A stretch of DNA of 64,000 nt from CAXSBA01 sp965277105 (GCA_965277105.1 OZ255710.1:1612001-1676000); one strand, 5' to 3'. Positions 42,031 through 52,034 are shown, counted from the first letter of the stretch. The notes: generated by a model from the letters alone, not told the origin. Numbers and translations: made by a program.

Positions 42031-43887
42031 TTATAGGAAATGTAAAAGAGCGTCGATATCTTTTTTATTCAATTTAGTCCTTTGATAAATTTCTTCTGGC
42101 GAAAGGGTTTTGATTTCTTCTAAGTTTTGAAAATTTTGTAGTACTTTTTTAATTTTTACGGGACCGAAATTCTTAATCTTGGTTAATCTACTCGTAAGGG
42201 TTTCTTTGGTCCTTCGTGAAGCATGACGGCTATTGACAAAACGATGGGTTTCATCGCGAATGCTAACTAAGAGCCTTAAAACAGGGTGAGAAAAAGGCAG
42301 GCTAATCCCTTCAGCTAATCTTGGTAGAAAAATCGTTTCCTTTTTTTTAGCTAGGGAAATAACTGGAGTTTCCGTGATTCCTAGAGCAGTTAGACTAGCT
42401 TGGGCTTTGCCTAGTTGCCCTTTCCCGCCATCAATCAGCACCAAATCGGGTAATTTTTTTTTTTCTTGGAGTAAGCGGGAGTACCTTCTAGTGATCACTT
42501 CTTCCATGCTTTTAAAATCATCTTGAATAGCAGTTGATTTTACATTAAACACCCGATAATCTTTAGGACTTTTTTTACCCTTATAAAAACTTACCATTCC
42601 CCCCATTATCCCTTGATTAGCAGTGTTGGCTATGTCGAAGGATTCAATCACTTGGGGTAGAGTAGGAAGGCCTAAAAGATCTCTTAGGACAACTAGCACC
42701 TCGTTTTCCTGAGGTTTCTCTTTTTGCTGAATAGCCTCATAACGCGAGTTAGCTCTAGCTAATTCTAATAAACGTAGTTTGTTCCCCTTTTGAGGAATTT
42801 TAACTTTGACAAAATGAGGGTTGATTATCTCGGGAAAAGCAAGAGCAAAAGCCTGGTTAATCACTTCGCTAATTTCTTGATGAAAATTGTCATAAAAAAA
42901 ACTTTCCGATAATAATATTTGATTAATTTTTTCTTGGTAATTTTTATAAAATTCAAAGAGAAACTGGCTTAATAATTCTTTTAGAGGGGGACTAAAACTA
43001 TCTTTAGAAAAAAGAAATTTCCCCTTAAAAGGAAAACTTTCTTTTTGAATTAATTTCCCCCCACGAAACTTAAGAATAGTCATCACGATAATCTTATCAG
43101 ATGTAAGAAAATCAATAACATCAAAATCGTCTTCTTTAAGCCATTCTACACTTTGTTGTTTCCCCTCCGTTTTGATAAGGATCAGGCTTTCTTTTAATAG
43201 TTGAGCTTTTTCATAGTTTTGCTTTTTAATGGCAATCTGCATTTGCTCGTTAATCTTTTTGATTAAGGGATTTTTGTTTTTTCCTAGTAGGGTTTTTATT
43301 TCATGGTTAATGGTAGTAGTTTTTTCTTGGGGAACGTTGCCCGTGCAATAATCTAAGCATTGCCCTAAATCGAAATAAAAGCAGGGCTTGAAGTTAGCTG
43401 GGAATTTTTTCCTTAGGCATTTTTTTAAAGGGTATAGTAGATTGAAAATTTTAAGGTAATTATCAACGACTTGAACATTGGGATACGGACCAAAGTAAAT
43501 CCCTTTTTTACCTTTTATTCGAGTTTTTAATAACTGAGGAAATTTCTCATGAGTAGTGAGTAAGAGGTAGGGGTAGGTTTTATTGTCCTTTAAATCAATG
43601 TTAAAAAAAGGCTGGTACTGTTTAATTAGATTATTTTCTAAGATAAGAGCTTCTCGTTCGTTATTGGTGGTAATAAACTCAATGGCATTTATTTTTTGAA
43701 CTAAGATTTCGGTAATTTTTCTTTGGCTTTGTTTGGTGAAATAAGAAGCAACCCTTTTTTTTAAATTTTTAGCTTTGCCAATATAGATAATTTTTTTATT
43801 TTCATCGAGCATTTTATAGATGCCGGCAGCTGAAGGGAAAGTGGCGATTTTTTTTTTCAAGAGTGAGTCGGGGGAATGGTCACTCAT
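42031..43887 (-). CDS. uvrC: Excinuclease ABC subunit C
   Basis: 618 residues. The GIY-YIG nuclease opens the protein (AAGIYKMLDENKKIIYIGKA), followed by a cysteine-bearing segment, the UVR motif (about 195-230), the RNase H-like second nuclease with VLIDGGKGQLGKA, and C-terminal helix-hairpin-helix repeats (GPVKIKKVLQNF, LNKKDIDALL). It makes both incisions in nucleotide excision repair with UvrAB. It starts at an ATG 22 bp after the DUF350-like gene. Confidence 0.96.
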   Translation of the reverse strand: MSDHSPDSLLKKKIATFPSAAGIYKMLDENKKIIYIGKAKNLKKRVASYFTKQSQRKITEILVQKINAIEFITTNNEREALILENNLIKQYQPFFNIDLKDNKTYPYLLLTTHEKFPQLLKTRIKGKKGIYFGPYPNVQVVDNYLKIFNLLYPLKKCLRKKFPANFKPCFYFDLGQCLDYCTGNVPQEKTTTINHEIKTLLGKNKNPLIKKINEQMQIAIKKQNYEKAQLLKESLILIKTEGKQQSVEWLKEDDFDVIDFLTSDKIIVMTILKFRGGKLIQKESFPFKGKFLFSKDSFSPPLKELLSQFLFEFYKNYQEKINQILLSESFFYDNFHQEISEVINQAFALAFPEIINPHFVKVKIPQKGNKLRLLELARANSRYEAIQQKEKPQENEVLVVLRDLLGLPTLPQVIESFDIANTANQGIMGGMVSFYKGKKSPKDYRVFNVKSTAIQDDFKSMEEVITRRYSRLLQEKKKLPDLVLIDGGKGQLGKAQASLTALGITETPVISLAKKKETIFLPRLAEGISLPFSHPVLRLLVSIRDETHRFVNSRHASRRTKETLTSRLTKIKNFGPVKIKKVLQNFQNLEEIKTLSPEEIYQRTKLNKKDIDALLHFL

Positions 43888-43909
43888 AAAAAATGAATAA
43901 AAAAATTAT

Positions 43910-44116
43910 TTATAGGCTAAAAAGTCCAGTTACTAAACCAATCATGATAAAAATCCCAGCAAAAACAAAAGCGGCGGCTTTATTGCCTTGCTTCACTTCA
44001 TTCCCTAGAGAAAATCCAAAAACTACCTTGGAAATTTTTATCGTGATGAACATAAAAAGTAAGGCAACGATGTTAGCTAAAATTAAATTGAGTAGATGAT
44101 TAAAAATATTTTCCAT
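43910..44116 (-). CDS. DUF350-like small membrane protein
   Basis: 68 residues with two membrane helices (about 10-30 and 47-66) joined by a loop with NKAAAFVFAG. This matches the half-size DUF350 unit. Function unknown. It lies between rho (10 bp upstream) and uvrC, same strand, which supports it as a real gene. Confidence 0.6.
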   Translation of the reverse strand: MENIFNHLLNLILANIVALLFMFITIKISKVVFGFSLGNEVKQGNKAAAFVFAGIFIMIGLVTGLFSL

Positions 44117-44126
44117 AGTTTTTTTA

Positions 44127-45557
44127 TTAACTTCCTGAATTCATCGCTTGCAGGAAGCCTGTATTGCTTTTCGTCATCTGCATTTTTTCCATCACGAGTT
44201 TAATTACTTCCACTTCTTCTAAATCTCCCAGGGCATTACGAAGGGCAAATAGCTTGCTGATAACGTCTTTATCCAAAAGTAAATCTTCTCTACGGGTTCC
44301 ACTTTTTTTAAGGTCAACTGATGGGAAAATTCTTCTCTCGGCTATTTTTCTATTTAAAACGAGTTCCATATTTCCCGTTCCTTTAAATTCTTCGAAAATT
44401 ACTTCATCCATTTTACTTCCCGTGTCGACTAAAGCGGTGGCAATAATTGATAATGATCCTCCTTCTTCAATGTTACGAGCGGCGCCAAAAAACCTTTTCG
44501 GTCGATGCAGAGCGTTAGAATCAACTCCTCCCGATAAAATTTTCCCCGAAGCTGGTTCTACTTGATTATAAGCTCGAGCTAAGCGAGTTAGACTATCTAA
44601 AAGGATAACCACATCGTATTTCTGCTCGACTAACCTTTTTGCTTTTTCTAGAACAATTCGGGCTACATTGACATGCCGAGAAGCTGGTTCATCAAAAGTC
44701 GAAGAAATCACTTCAGCATCGACATTCCTTTTCATATCGGTTACCTCCTCAGGCCTTTCATCAATTAAAAGTACAATGACGAATACTTCAGGATGATTAT
44801 AACGAATAGAGTTGGCAATGGTTTGCAGTAAAATAGTTTTCCCGGCTTTAGGAGGAGAAACAATCATAGCCCTTTGTCCTTTGCCAATAGGAGCGAATAA
44901 ATCAATTATCCTCGTAGAGTAGTTTCCACTCGTCATTTCTAAAGTGAATTTCCTAGTGGCGTAATAAGGGGTTAGCGAATCAAAAGAAACACGATTTTTA
45001 AAATTGGTTATGGTTTCTACTGGTTTAAAGTTAATTTCGTTTACTTTTTGAATCGCGAAATATTTCTCGTTTGATTTAGGGGTGCGTAAATAGCCCTTGA
45101 CAATATCTCCAGTACGAAGTCCAAAATTTCTGATTTGAATAGAGGATATGTAAATATCTTCTGGCCCGGGAACATAATTGCATTCAGCAGATCGGAGAAA
45201 ACCGTACCCATCTTGCATTTTTTCAAATACCCCCCCACCGATTACTTGGGTCTTATATTGATGAACTGCTTTTTCTAGTATTTTAAAAACTAACCTTTGC
45301 TTAGTTACCTCTTCTTCTAAATTAAGGTCTAGCTCTTTGGCTATTCCCATCAGCTCATTCATGTCTTTATTATTAACTTCTTCAATGTCAATAAATTGAA
45401 CATTTTTAAAGCTGGTGATTTTGGCTTTCCTTTTATTATTCCACGGGGTGTTTAACGAAAATGATTCGCTTTTTATTGAAGGATCTTTTTTTTTAATGAT
45501 TTTGATTTTTTTAGTAGAACTATTTTGCTCATTAAGGTTCGTTGTTTTTGTGTCCAT
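44127..45557 (-). CDS. rho: Transcription termination factor Rho
   Basis: 476 residues from the ATG at 45557 (the frame is open to a TTG at 45599 without support). A basic N-terminal extension precedes the cold-shock-type RNA-binding domain (GYGFLRSAECNYVPGPEDIY, RTGDIVKGYLRTP), then the RecA-like motor: Walker A SPPKAGKT, DERPEEVTDM, Walker B VVILLDSLTRLARAYN and GGSLSIIATALVDTGSKMD. It is the RNA-driven hexameric helicase that ends transcripts. Its presence may explain the lack of T-runs after several hairpins here. Confidence 0.97.
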   Translation of the reverse strand: MDTKTTNLNEQNSSTKKIKIIKKKDPSIKSESFSLNTPWNNKRKAKITSFKNVQFIDIEEVNNKDMNELMGIAKELDLNLEEEVTKQRLVFKILEKAVHQYKTQVIGGGVFEKMQDGYGFLRSAECNYVPGPEDIYISSIQIRNFGLRTGDIVKGYLRTPKSNEKYFAIQKVNEINFKPVETITNFKNRVSFDSLTPYYATRKFTLEMTSGNYSTRIIDLFAPIGKGQRAMIVSPPKAGKTILLQTIANSIRYNHPEVFVIVLLIDERPEEVTDMKRNVDAEVISSTFDEPASRHVNVARIVLEKAKRLVEQKYDVVILLDSLTRLARAYNQVEPASGKILSGGVDSNALHRPKRFFGAARNIEEGGSLSIIATALVDTGSKMDEVIFEEFKGTGNMELVLNRKIAERRIFPSVDLKKSGTRREDLLLDKDVISKLFALRNALGDLEEVEVIKLVMEKMQMTKSNTGFLQAMNSGS

Positions 45558-45779
45558 GTTTTTTCTCTTAAATAAGGATTTAGCTTTCAAAATAATCAAA
45601 AAACGAAATAGATTGCTTAGATGTAAAACTTAAATTTGGAGTAAAGTTTAATGATTATATTAAATTTCTAAAAAAGAACTATGCTTATCCCTATAAGTAT
45701 AAAATAAAATTAATTTTATGTCAATAATTTAATTTCTCCTAAATCAATTGGAGATGAATTGAAAATAAATAAATTTAAG

Positions 45780-45852
<73 letters not shown>

Positions 45853-45985
45853 TTATTTAAAAAAAATTAAGATTACATAATTTTACTATAAAAAATTAAA
45901 ATAGTAGTAAGAAATAATTCTATATTAATATTCCTCAAAATTTTTTAAAAAAATATTCCTTGCTATATTTAACTAAGAGAAAAAA

Positions 45986-46777
45986 TTAAGTTTTTTTCTT
46001 CAATTGTTTCTCGATTATTCTCCTTAGTTTTTCTAAGCTACCTCCTGCTGTGGCGTTAATCTTAAAATCAACTACCGAAGACAAAGGGGTGGCGTCGGGA
46101 TTGATTTCTACCGTTAGGAGTTCCTGGGCTTTAGCGAAATAAATAGGCGAGGTAATATAGGGGAAGCTACTAGTAGTGCCTACTGAAAAAACGGCTTTTA
46201 ATTTTTTATTGCTTAAAATTTTTTCTAGGGCAAAAATTTTTTTAGGGTCTAAGCTTTCTTCAAAAAGCACAACATCGGGACGTAAAATCCCTGAGCACTC
46301 GGGACATCTAGGAAGAGATGACAACTTAGCGTAATCCTGCACTATTTCGGCAAAGGGGCAAAGGGTGCATTGGATTTTCCCTAAGCTCCCGTGAATAGGG
46401 ATAATGTTTTTTGTTTTAGTTTTTTGATGGAATAAATCAACGTTTTGAGTAAAAACAAAAACCGAAAAATATTCTTCTAATGCTTTAATCGCCAGATGGG
46501 CTAAGTTGGGTTTTTTATCACGAGAATTTTTTTCTAAAAGATGCAAGTACTTCCACGTTAAACTAGGGTTAGCGGAAAAAACGCTAGCTGAGAGAATTTC
46601 TTCAATGCGGTAGCCATTATCTACTATTTCGTCTTCATAAAGCCCATTAACCCCGCGATAGGTGGGCAGTCCCGATTCTGCTGAAATTCCCGCACCAGTA
46701 ATGAAGAGGAGGGCATCTTTATACTCTAGTTTTTTACTAATTTCTATTAGTTTTTCTTGCTCAACTTTTTCTAGCAT
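45986..46777 (-). CDS. Sir2-family NAD-dependent protein deacylase
   Basis: 263 residues. GAGISAESGLPTYRG, FTQNVDLFHQKT and the catalytic His in IPIHGS are present. The zinc module has CTLC and CPEC pairs, then LRPDVVLFEE and VGTTSSFPY. TQNV in place of TQNI and GLPTYRG fit bacterial CobB-like sirtuins. It removes acyl groups from lysines using NAD. Its ATG lies inside the end of dapE (17-bp overlap), so translation is coupled. Confidence 0.92.
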   Translation of the reverse strand: MLEKVEQEKLIEISKKLEYKDALLFITGAGISAESGLPTYRGVNGLYEDEIVDNGYRIEEILSASVFSANPSLTWKYLHLLEKNSRDKKPNLAHLAIKALEEYFSVFVFTQNVDLFHQKTKTKNIIPIHGSLGKIQCTLCPFAEIVQDYAKLSSLPRCPECSGILRPDVVLFEESLDPKKIFALEKILSNKKLKAVFSVGTTSSFPYITSPIYFAKAQELLTVEINPDATPLSSVVDFKINATAGGSLEKLRRIIEKQLKKKT

Positions 46778-47870
46778 CTTGTTGGTTAGTTAAAAAGTTT
46801 ATAAGTAATTCGCTATAAGTTTTCATCAAATCAAACCGAGCAAATTCATTTTTTTTATGGCACTGCTCGACAAGTCCAGGCCCAAAGTTAAAAGCGGGGA
46901 TTTTTAAACTAGCGAACTGAGCCACATCCGTCCATGCTTGTTTGGCTTTAATGGGGGTAGCTATTTGCTTTAAAGCTTTTTTCAGTAAAGTCGTAGTAAT
47001 CACTTTCCCTGCGGGAGAAGCCGAGTAGATATCGGTAGTTAAATTTTTTATTTTTACCGCTTTAAGGTAGTTATTAATAAATTTTTTTGCTTGTGGAATA
47101 GTTTTCTCTGGAGTAAAGCGAAAATTAATATTTCCCTGCCAGTAGCCGGGTAAAGAGGTTATCCCTTTCTCACTTTCGCTCTCAGTTAGTTGGATTACTT
47201 CGTAAAAATCAACCCCCATGATGCTTTTTTTTTTAGGCTTCGTCTGGGCAATGTTTTGGATAAGTGGTAAAGCCGCATACAAAGCATTTTTACCTTGCCA
47301 AGGCCTAGCTGAATGACAAGCTTCACCAGTTACTTTTACTTTCATATGTAGGCTACCTAAGCAACCGAGATGAATTTCATTATCAGTTGGCTCCCCGACT
47401 AGGGCTAAATCTAGGGTTGTAAAATATTTGGGGAATTGTTGAATAAGCTCGTATAACCCATTATCTTTTAGAGCAGTTTTTTCTTCGCGGGCATAAAAAA
47501 TAAAGGATAAATTATAATGGCTTAAAATTCTTTTTAAAAGATGGTGGTCTTTTAGTATTTCTAAAAAAATGGCTAAGCTAGCTTGCATATCAGAAGCTCC
47601 CGCTCCATAGACTAGATTCTTGTTTTTAACCAAACGAGCAGGGAAAAAATCCGGAACCACATCTAAATGCCCAACTAGGGCAATATGGGGGAGCCCTGGG
47701 GTAAGGGGGGAGTGTAAAATCAGGGAATTATTGGATTCTAAAATTTGGTAAAATTTAGCCTTGGTGGCAATTTTTTTAACGTGCTTGGTTAATTTTTCTT
47801 CTTGAAAAGTAGGGGAAGGGATATTGAGAATGGCAATAAAAGTGTCTAAGAGTTTTTGATGGTTGAGCAA
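46761..47870 (-). CDS. dapE: Succinyl-diaminopimelate desuccinylase-like peptidase (M20)
   Basis: 369 residues. Zinc-site motifs LVGHLDVVP, GAGASDMQASLAIF, FYAREEKTAL and LVGEPTDNEIHLGCLG are followed by the dimerisation part (GEACHSARPWQGKNAL) and the C-terminal AWTDVAQFASLKIPAFNFGPG with its closing metal His. This is close to actinobacterial-type DapE, which frees L,L-diaminopimelate for lysine and peptidoglycan. Another M20 amidase remains possible. Confidence 0.85.
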   Translation of the reverse strand: MLNHQKLLDTFIAILNIPSPTFQEEKLTKHVKKIATKAKFYQILESNNSLILHSPLTPGLPHIALVGHLDVVPDFFPARLVKNKNLVYGAGASDMQASLAIFLEILKDHHLLKRILSHYNLSFIFYAREEKTALKDNGLYELIQQFPKYFTTLDLALVGEPTDNEIHLGCLGSLHMKVKVTGEACHSARPWQGKNALYAALPLIQNIAQTKPKKKSIMGVDFYEVIQLTESESEKGITSLPGYWQGNINFRFTPEKTIPQAKKFINNYLKAVKIKNLTTDIYSASPAGKVITTTLLKKALKQIATPIKAKQAWTDVAQFASLKIPAFNFGPGLVEQCHKKNEFARFDLMKTYSELLINFLTNQQDARKS

Positions 47871-47887
47871 ATAGCAAAAGCCTTTTA

Positions 47888-48205
47888 TTACATAAGGGCT
47901 TTTATTTCGTTAAAAGCAGCGACTTTTTCTTTTACTTTCGTTTTTTTGATGGCCTTACGAATAATATTATCCATTTGACTTTCATTAAAATTTTCCTGCA
48001 ATTGAATGAGTAACTCTAAAATATCTTCATTGCCGTGAATGTTATAAATTTGAACATCGTCGTATTGAAATAAATCTGAAAGCTGATTAATGGAGCCACC
48101 TACGGTTTGGTCATTAAAATTTTTTTCTAGATTGCTTAAGCGGTCAATCTTTTTATGCATTTTTTTAAGGTCTCTTTCTTTTCTTTCTAAATCCGTTCGT
48201 TTCAA
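47888..48205 (-). CDS. Conserved-looking coiled-coil protein
   Basis: 105 residues, not recognised. A charged heptad-rich N-terminus (about 1-30, RKERDLKKMHKKIDRL) is followed by a helical domain with TVGGSINQLSDLF, DILELLIQLQENF and a KKTKVKEK tail. The start is a TTG with GGAGA 7 nt upstream and an extended -10 promoter 30 bp upstream, so it is clearly expressed. It is cytosolic. A small regulator or nucleoid-type protein is possible but unproven. Confidence 0.6.
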   Translation of the reverse strand: MKRTDLERKERDLKKMHKKIDRLSNLEKNFNDQTVGGSINQLSDLFQYDDVQIYNIHGNEDILELLIQLQENFNESQMDNIIRKAIKKTKVKEKVAAFNEIKALM

Positions 48206-48233
48206 GGTGAATTCTCCAATTAATTATAATAAT

Positions 48234-48242
48234 ATTATACCA
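48234..48242 (-). promoter_or_regulatory. Extended -10 promoter for 47888-48205
   Basis: Minus strand TTTTTATGGTATAATATTAT: TGG followed by TATAAT. Nearly identical to the nqrM promoter. Confidence 0.6.
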
Positions 48243-48320
48243 TAAAAAGAGATTTTTGGGAAGCCTTAATCCTAAAATCCCCATCTGCTAGAAGAGAGAA
48301 TTTTGAGCGCTTTTAAACGC

Positions 48321-48803
48321 TTAAAGGGTAGTTTTTAAAGTGGGAAAAAGCTCCTGGTATTTTTGGAAAACCCAGCTTTTGGTTAATTTACTCTCCCAGG
48401 GTTTGTTAATAAATTCTTCTTTGGTGGTGATGTCGTTGTTAAAAACAATGGAGTTTTTGGTAATTTTTCCTGCTATGATTTCTTTTTTTAGATAATATTT
48501 TTGCGTTGCTACAATATTATTATTTTCATCTCGGTAAAAAAAAAGTTGATGAAAAACATCTAAATCATAAGTAGCTTTTATCTTTTTGAAAATATGAGTT
48601 AAACTATCGATTGAGCAGCCAGATAAATCATAAGGATTATGAAAGAAAAAAAATTGCTGGTACTTTGAAAAATATTCTCCGGGGGTAGCTTTTTGATGAG
48701 ATTTCCAAACCTGAACGAAATTTGACAACTCTTGGTTGACGGCGTTTAACTCATTGTTTTGTAGCGTTCTAGGGAAAGCATAAATCCAAAAGTTTTTATT
48801 CAT
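48321..48803 (-). CDS. Conserved hypothetical protein (GCSIDS motif)
   Basis: 160 residues from the ATG at 48803. WIYAFPRTLQNNELNAV, LSGCSIDSLTHIFKKI and LDVFHQLFFY resemble a small family common in Bacteroidetes whose members are often mislabelled as ABC transporter ATPases; there is no Walker motif. Function unknown. TATAAT (plus 48812-48817) lies 8 nt before the ATG and no ribosome site is visible, so the transcript may be leaderless. Confidence 0.6.
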   Translation of the reverse strand: MNKNFWIYAFPRTLQNNELNAVNQELSNFVQVWKSHQKATPGEYFSKYQQFFFFHNPYDLSGCSIDSLTHIFKKIKATYDLDVFHQLFFYRDENNNIVATQKYYLKKEIIAGKITKNSIVFNNDITTKEEFINKPWESKLTKSWVFQKYQELFPTLKTTL

Positions 48804-48840
48804 CAATAAGAATTATATTATCAATAACTAATCCCTTCCT

Positions 48841-49542
48841 TTAAGAAATTTTTCGAAGGCTTTTGTTTTTTATTTGATAGATCACATCACATTTTTGGCT
48901 TAAAGCTGAAGAGTGAGTGGCTATTAAAAAACTGCACTTAAAAGTGGTGGAAAATTTTCTAAATAAATCAAAAATTGCTAGGCTATTTTTTTCATCTAAA
49001 TTGCCTGTGGGCTCGTCGGCAAAAATAATTTTCGGGCTATTAATTAAAGCCCGGGCAATAGCGGTTCGCTGGGCTTCTCCTCCCGAGAGTTCACCAATGT
49101 TGTGGTTCACTCTTCTCCCTAACCCAACTTCTTCTAAAAGTTCTACCGCTTTCTGTTTAATTTTTTTATAATTTTTTTGATAAATCATCCCAGGAAGGAC
49201 GACGTTTTCTAAAACATTAAGTTCTTTAATTAAATTAAAATATTGAAAAACAAAACCAATTTTTTTATTTCTAATTTCTGCTAGTTGCTTTTCTTTTAAC
49301 TTGGTTATAATAATGTTATCGAGAATTATTTCCCCTGCTTTAGGGGTGTCGAGACCTGCTGCTAAATTTAAAAAAGTAGATTTGCCGACTCCGCTTTTCC
49401 CAGTGATAGCTACGATTTTTTTCTCGGTTAAATCAAGAGAAATATTTTCTAAAAAATTAGTTTCTTGATTATCAATTATAAAGCTATGGGATAAATTTTT
49501 AATCCTAAAAAAAGGAGAAGAGGGGTTATTTTTTTTATTCAT
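48841..49542 (-). CDS. lolD: Lipoprotein-releasing ABC ATPase
   Basis: 233 residues from the ATG at 49542. Walker A GKSGVGKS, Q-loop FQYFNLI, signature LSGGEAQR, Walker B IIFADEPTGNLDEK and H-loop ATHSS are in place. This is the LolD/MacB-type cassette that drives release of lipoproteins from the inner membrane. Its ATG overlaps the end of the permease gene by 8 bp. The frame is open to 49557. Confidence 0.88.
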   Translation of the reverse strand: MNKKNNPSSPFFRIKNLSHSFIIDNQETNFLENISLDLTEKKIVAITGKSGVGKSTFLNLAAGLDTPKAGEIILDNIIITKLKEKQLAEIRNKKIGFVFQYFNLIKELNVLENVVLPGMIYQKNYKKIKQKAVELLEEVGLGRRVNHNIGELSGGEAQRTAIARALINSPKIIFADEPTGNLDEKNSLAIFDLFRKFSTTFKCSFLIATHSSALSQKCDVIYQIKNKSLRKIS

Positions 49543-50845
49543 AGCGGATGTTTTCAATAGGCTTTAGCCTAGCTGCTTTAAACGAAGCAATCAAACTACA
49601 AATTAAAGAAAGGACAATGGCAATGCTCATAAAAAAAACCACCCTAGATATGCTCACATCACTAGGGATAGTATTGAGGTAGTAAATGCCTTTAGGAAAA
49701 AATTCAAAAGGAACGAACTCTTGATTTTCAAAAAAAACACTGGTGATTAAAAAAGCAATGCCCGAGAAAAAATTGATAATGTACTCTATAGCGCTAATGA
49801 GAATTTTTATTTCTAAAGAAATAAGGTAACCCAAAATTCCCCCTAAAAAAGCCCCTAAGGAGCTGATGATTGATCCTTGGATTAAAAAAATCTGGACTAA
49901 ATGACTTGCTTTCATGCCAATGGTTTTTAAAATGCCGATTTCTCGTTTCCGCTCAACAATCATTACTAACTGAGAACTAGTAACATTAAAAACTGCCACT
50001 AATAAAATTAACGACATGATTAAATACATAAGGGTTTTTTCTAAAGTTAAAGCTTTAAAAAAGTTGAAATTGATTTCTTGCCAAGTGTAAAAGCTATAAT
50101 CTTTTCCGTACTTTTCTACTAGTTTGTTTTTAAGTTTATCGATTTGCCAAACGTTATCTATCTTAACATCAATAGATTTTACTTGGTTGGGCCTACGAAA
50201 TTTTTTCTGTAAGGTTTTGAGAGATACATAAATAACTCCAATATCAAAATCTTGAAAGCCAGTTTCGAAAGTTCCCTTCACTACTGTAGTAATCGGAGTG
50301 GGTTGGATATTAAGCGACAAAGAGTTTTTTTCAACTACGAAAAGTTTTAGTCGGTCATTCGGCTTAATGAAGTAATTGCTTGCTAGTTTTTCTCCTATTA
50401 AAGTGGAGTAGGTTTTCGCTAAATCCCTTTCTCCTCTTTTGATAGTAAATAGTTCGCCCATTTCTTGGTCATCGGTAAAAGACGTTTCATCAACTCCTCT
50501 TACTAGTATGGGCTCAAAGTTATTGTAAAACTGGGCCATGCCCTGAACTTCAATATAGGGGACAGCCGAAACAATTTCTGAGTTTTCTTCTTTTAAATCT
50601 TTTATAAAATTTTGATAATCTTTAATATAAGTGTTGTCGTCTTTGGTGATAACTAAATGCCCCTTTACCCCTAATATTTTTGTTTTAATCTCTTCTTGAA
50701 ATCCCACCAAAACCGAGAGTACAATAATAGGCACCATAACTCCTAGACTAATTCCTAGAATAGAAATAATTGTCATTAATGAAAAATTTGATTTTTTATT
50801 CTTAGGCTTTAAAAACCTAGTGCTAATCAAAAATTTCACTTTCAT
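49535..50845 (-). CDS. LolC/LolE-type lipoprotein-releasing permease
   Basis: 436 residues: N-terminal helix (IISILGISLGVMVPIIVLSVLVGF), a large periplasmic domain (about 50-265) and three C-terminal helices in the FtsX part (MYLIMSLILLVAVFNVTSSQ, ERKREIGILKTIGMK). This single permease may act as a homodimer (LolF-like) or have a partner elsewhere. It sorts the outer-membrane lipoproteins, including presumably those at 0-6 and 36-38 kb. It is coupled to lolD. Confidence 0.88.
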   Translation of the reverse strand: MKVKFLISTRFLKPKNKKSNFSLMTIISILGISLGVMVPIIVLSVLVGFQEEIKTKILGVKGHLVITKDDNTYIKDYQNFIKDLKEENSEIVSAVPYIEVQGMAQFYNNFEPILVRGVDETSFTDDQEMGELFTIKRGERDLAKTYSTLIGEKLASNYFIKPNDRLKLFVVEKNSLSLNIQPTPITTVVKGTFETGFQDFDIGVIYVSLKTLQKKFRRPNQVKSIDVKIDNVWQIDKLKNKLVEKYGKDYSFYTWQEINFNFFKALTLEKTLMYLIMSLILLVAVFNVTSSQLVMIVERKREIGILKTIGMKASHLVQIFLIQGSIISSLGAFLGGILGYLISLEIKILISAIEYIINFFSGIAFLITSVFFENQEFVPFEFFPKGIYYLNTIPSDVSISRVVFFMSIAIVLSLICSLIASFKAARLKPIENIRYE

Positions 50846-50914
50846 TTTTTGATGTATATTAAGTTATATACTGAAGAAAAGTAGAATAGAGTATTTTTTT
50901 AGAAAAAAATTCAT

Positions 50915-50962
50915 CCTAAACTAATAAAACTAGTTATTTTTAGTAGCTTTTATTAGTTTAGG
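50915..50962 (-). terminator. flaA terminator
   Basis: Perfect 15-bp stem (CCTAAACTAATAAAA with its complement) around an 18-nt loop; in the minus direction a T-run follows about 8 nt later. It lies about 45 bp after flaA and before lolC/E. Confidence 0.72.
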
Positions 50963-51008
50963 ATATAAAAAACCTGTTAATAAATAAAAAAAATAATGTT
51001 TTTACTTT

Positions 51009-51968
51009 TTAATTAATTTCCTCTGTGTTAGGCTGGGTGGTAGTTTCGGCAGGAGAATTTTCTGTTTCATTACCAGCATTAACGCTTGATCTTTTTATTC
51101 TTCTTAGTTGTTTAAAGTTTTCAAATAATTTGCTGTAATCTTCGCTGATATTATTATACCTGCTTTCGTTGATTCTCCAAACTGCTTCATCATTAATGTA
51201 ATCTTCATCATTGGTGTCGTCTTCAACAATTTCAAAAGCATTTGCTTTATTATAAACAACTTTTATCCAGCTAACGTAAGTAATAAAATCGCCACCTTCA
51301 TCTTCCCCATTTCTAAAAAATTCAATGGAATCTAACCTTATTGAAGGAAGAATTCTAGGATAAACCGGAGGAACCGAAAAATTACTACGCCTTATGTCTC
51401 TTAAGATATTTTTGTTTTCCCATTCTACTTCTTCCCAACCATAAAAATACAAATTCCCTAAATTATAGGTAGTTTTTTTACCGTTGATGTCTTGTAGGAT
51501 AACCAATAGTTTATGGGGGAAATATCTTCCGGCTATTTTGACGATTATCTTTCTAAGCTCTTTGACGTTTTTGACTACTCCAATGCTATCTTCTGGAGTT
51601 AAAGCTTCAAAAATAAAATTCCTTGGTGGTTTTATTAAAGCATAACCATTATGGGGATATTCAGGGAAGTTTACTCGAACCCCTAGATGATTATTTTGGC
51701 CTTTGTCTTTGACATTTTTTGTGAAAGATAATTGTCGATTGGCAACAAAATCAGAAGAACTATTAAGCTCAACTAACCAGTTGTCGTTTTGAAATAAGTA
51801 ATCTTCTTTATTTTGCTCACCTGTTTGGTTAAAATCAATTAATGTTGCTTCGAAACCTTGCCCTTCATCACCTGGGTTAGTTGGGTTAGAAGATTCGGCA
51901 GTTTGAGCAACTAAAAAAGAAGATAAAAAAACTAAAAAAACTATTATGTTTATTTTTTTTATTAACAT
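51009..51968 (-). CDS. flaA: Flagellar filament sheath protein FlaA
   Basis: 319 residues from the ATG at 51968, which has GAGG 8 nt upstream; an ATG at 51974 sits too close to it. A signal peptide (about 1-21, ending LVAQ) exports it. The core shows the spirochaete FlaA pattern: NGYALIKPPRNF, VVKNVKELRKIIVKIAGRYF, LVILQDINGK, LYFYGWEEVEW, VPPVYPRILPSIRLDSIEFF and GGDFITYVSWIKVVY. FlaA coats the FlaB core of periplasmic flagella. It is a strong phylum marker. A near-consensus promoter lies upstream, fitting an abundant product. The C-tail is Thr/Glu-rich and variable. Confidence 0.93.
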   Translation of the reverse strand: MLIKKINIIVFLVFLSSFLVAQTAESSNPTNPGDEGQGFEATLIDFNQTGEQNKEDYLFQNDNWLVELNSSSDFVANRQLSFTKNVKDKGQNNHLGVRVNFPEYPHNGYALIKPPRNFIFEALTPEDSIGVVKNVKELRKIIVKIAGRYFPHKLLVILQDINGKKTTYNLGNLYFYGWEEVEWENKNILRDIRRSNFSVPPVYPRILPSIRLDSIEFFRNGEDEGGDFITYVSWIKVVYNKANAFEIVEDDTNDEDYINDEAVWRINESRYNNISEDYSKLFENFKQLRRIKRSSVNAGNETENSPAETTTQPNTEEIN

Positions 51969-52034
51969 TGTCATTACCTCATTTATTTAGTGTTCTTTAC
52001 AAATAATTTGCTATTTAATTGTTTTTTCATCATA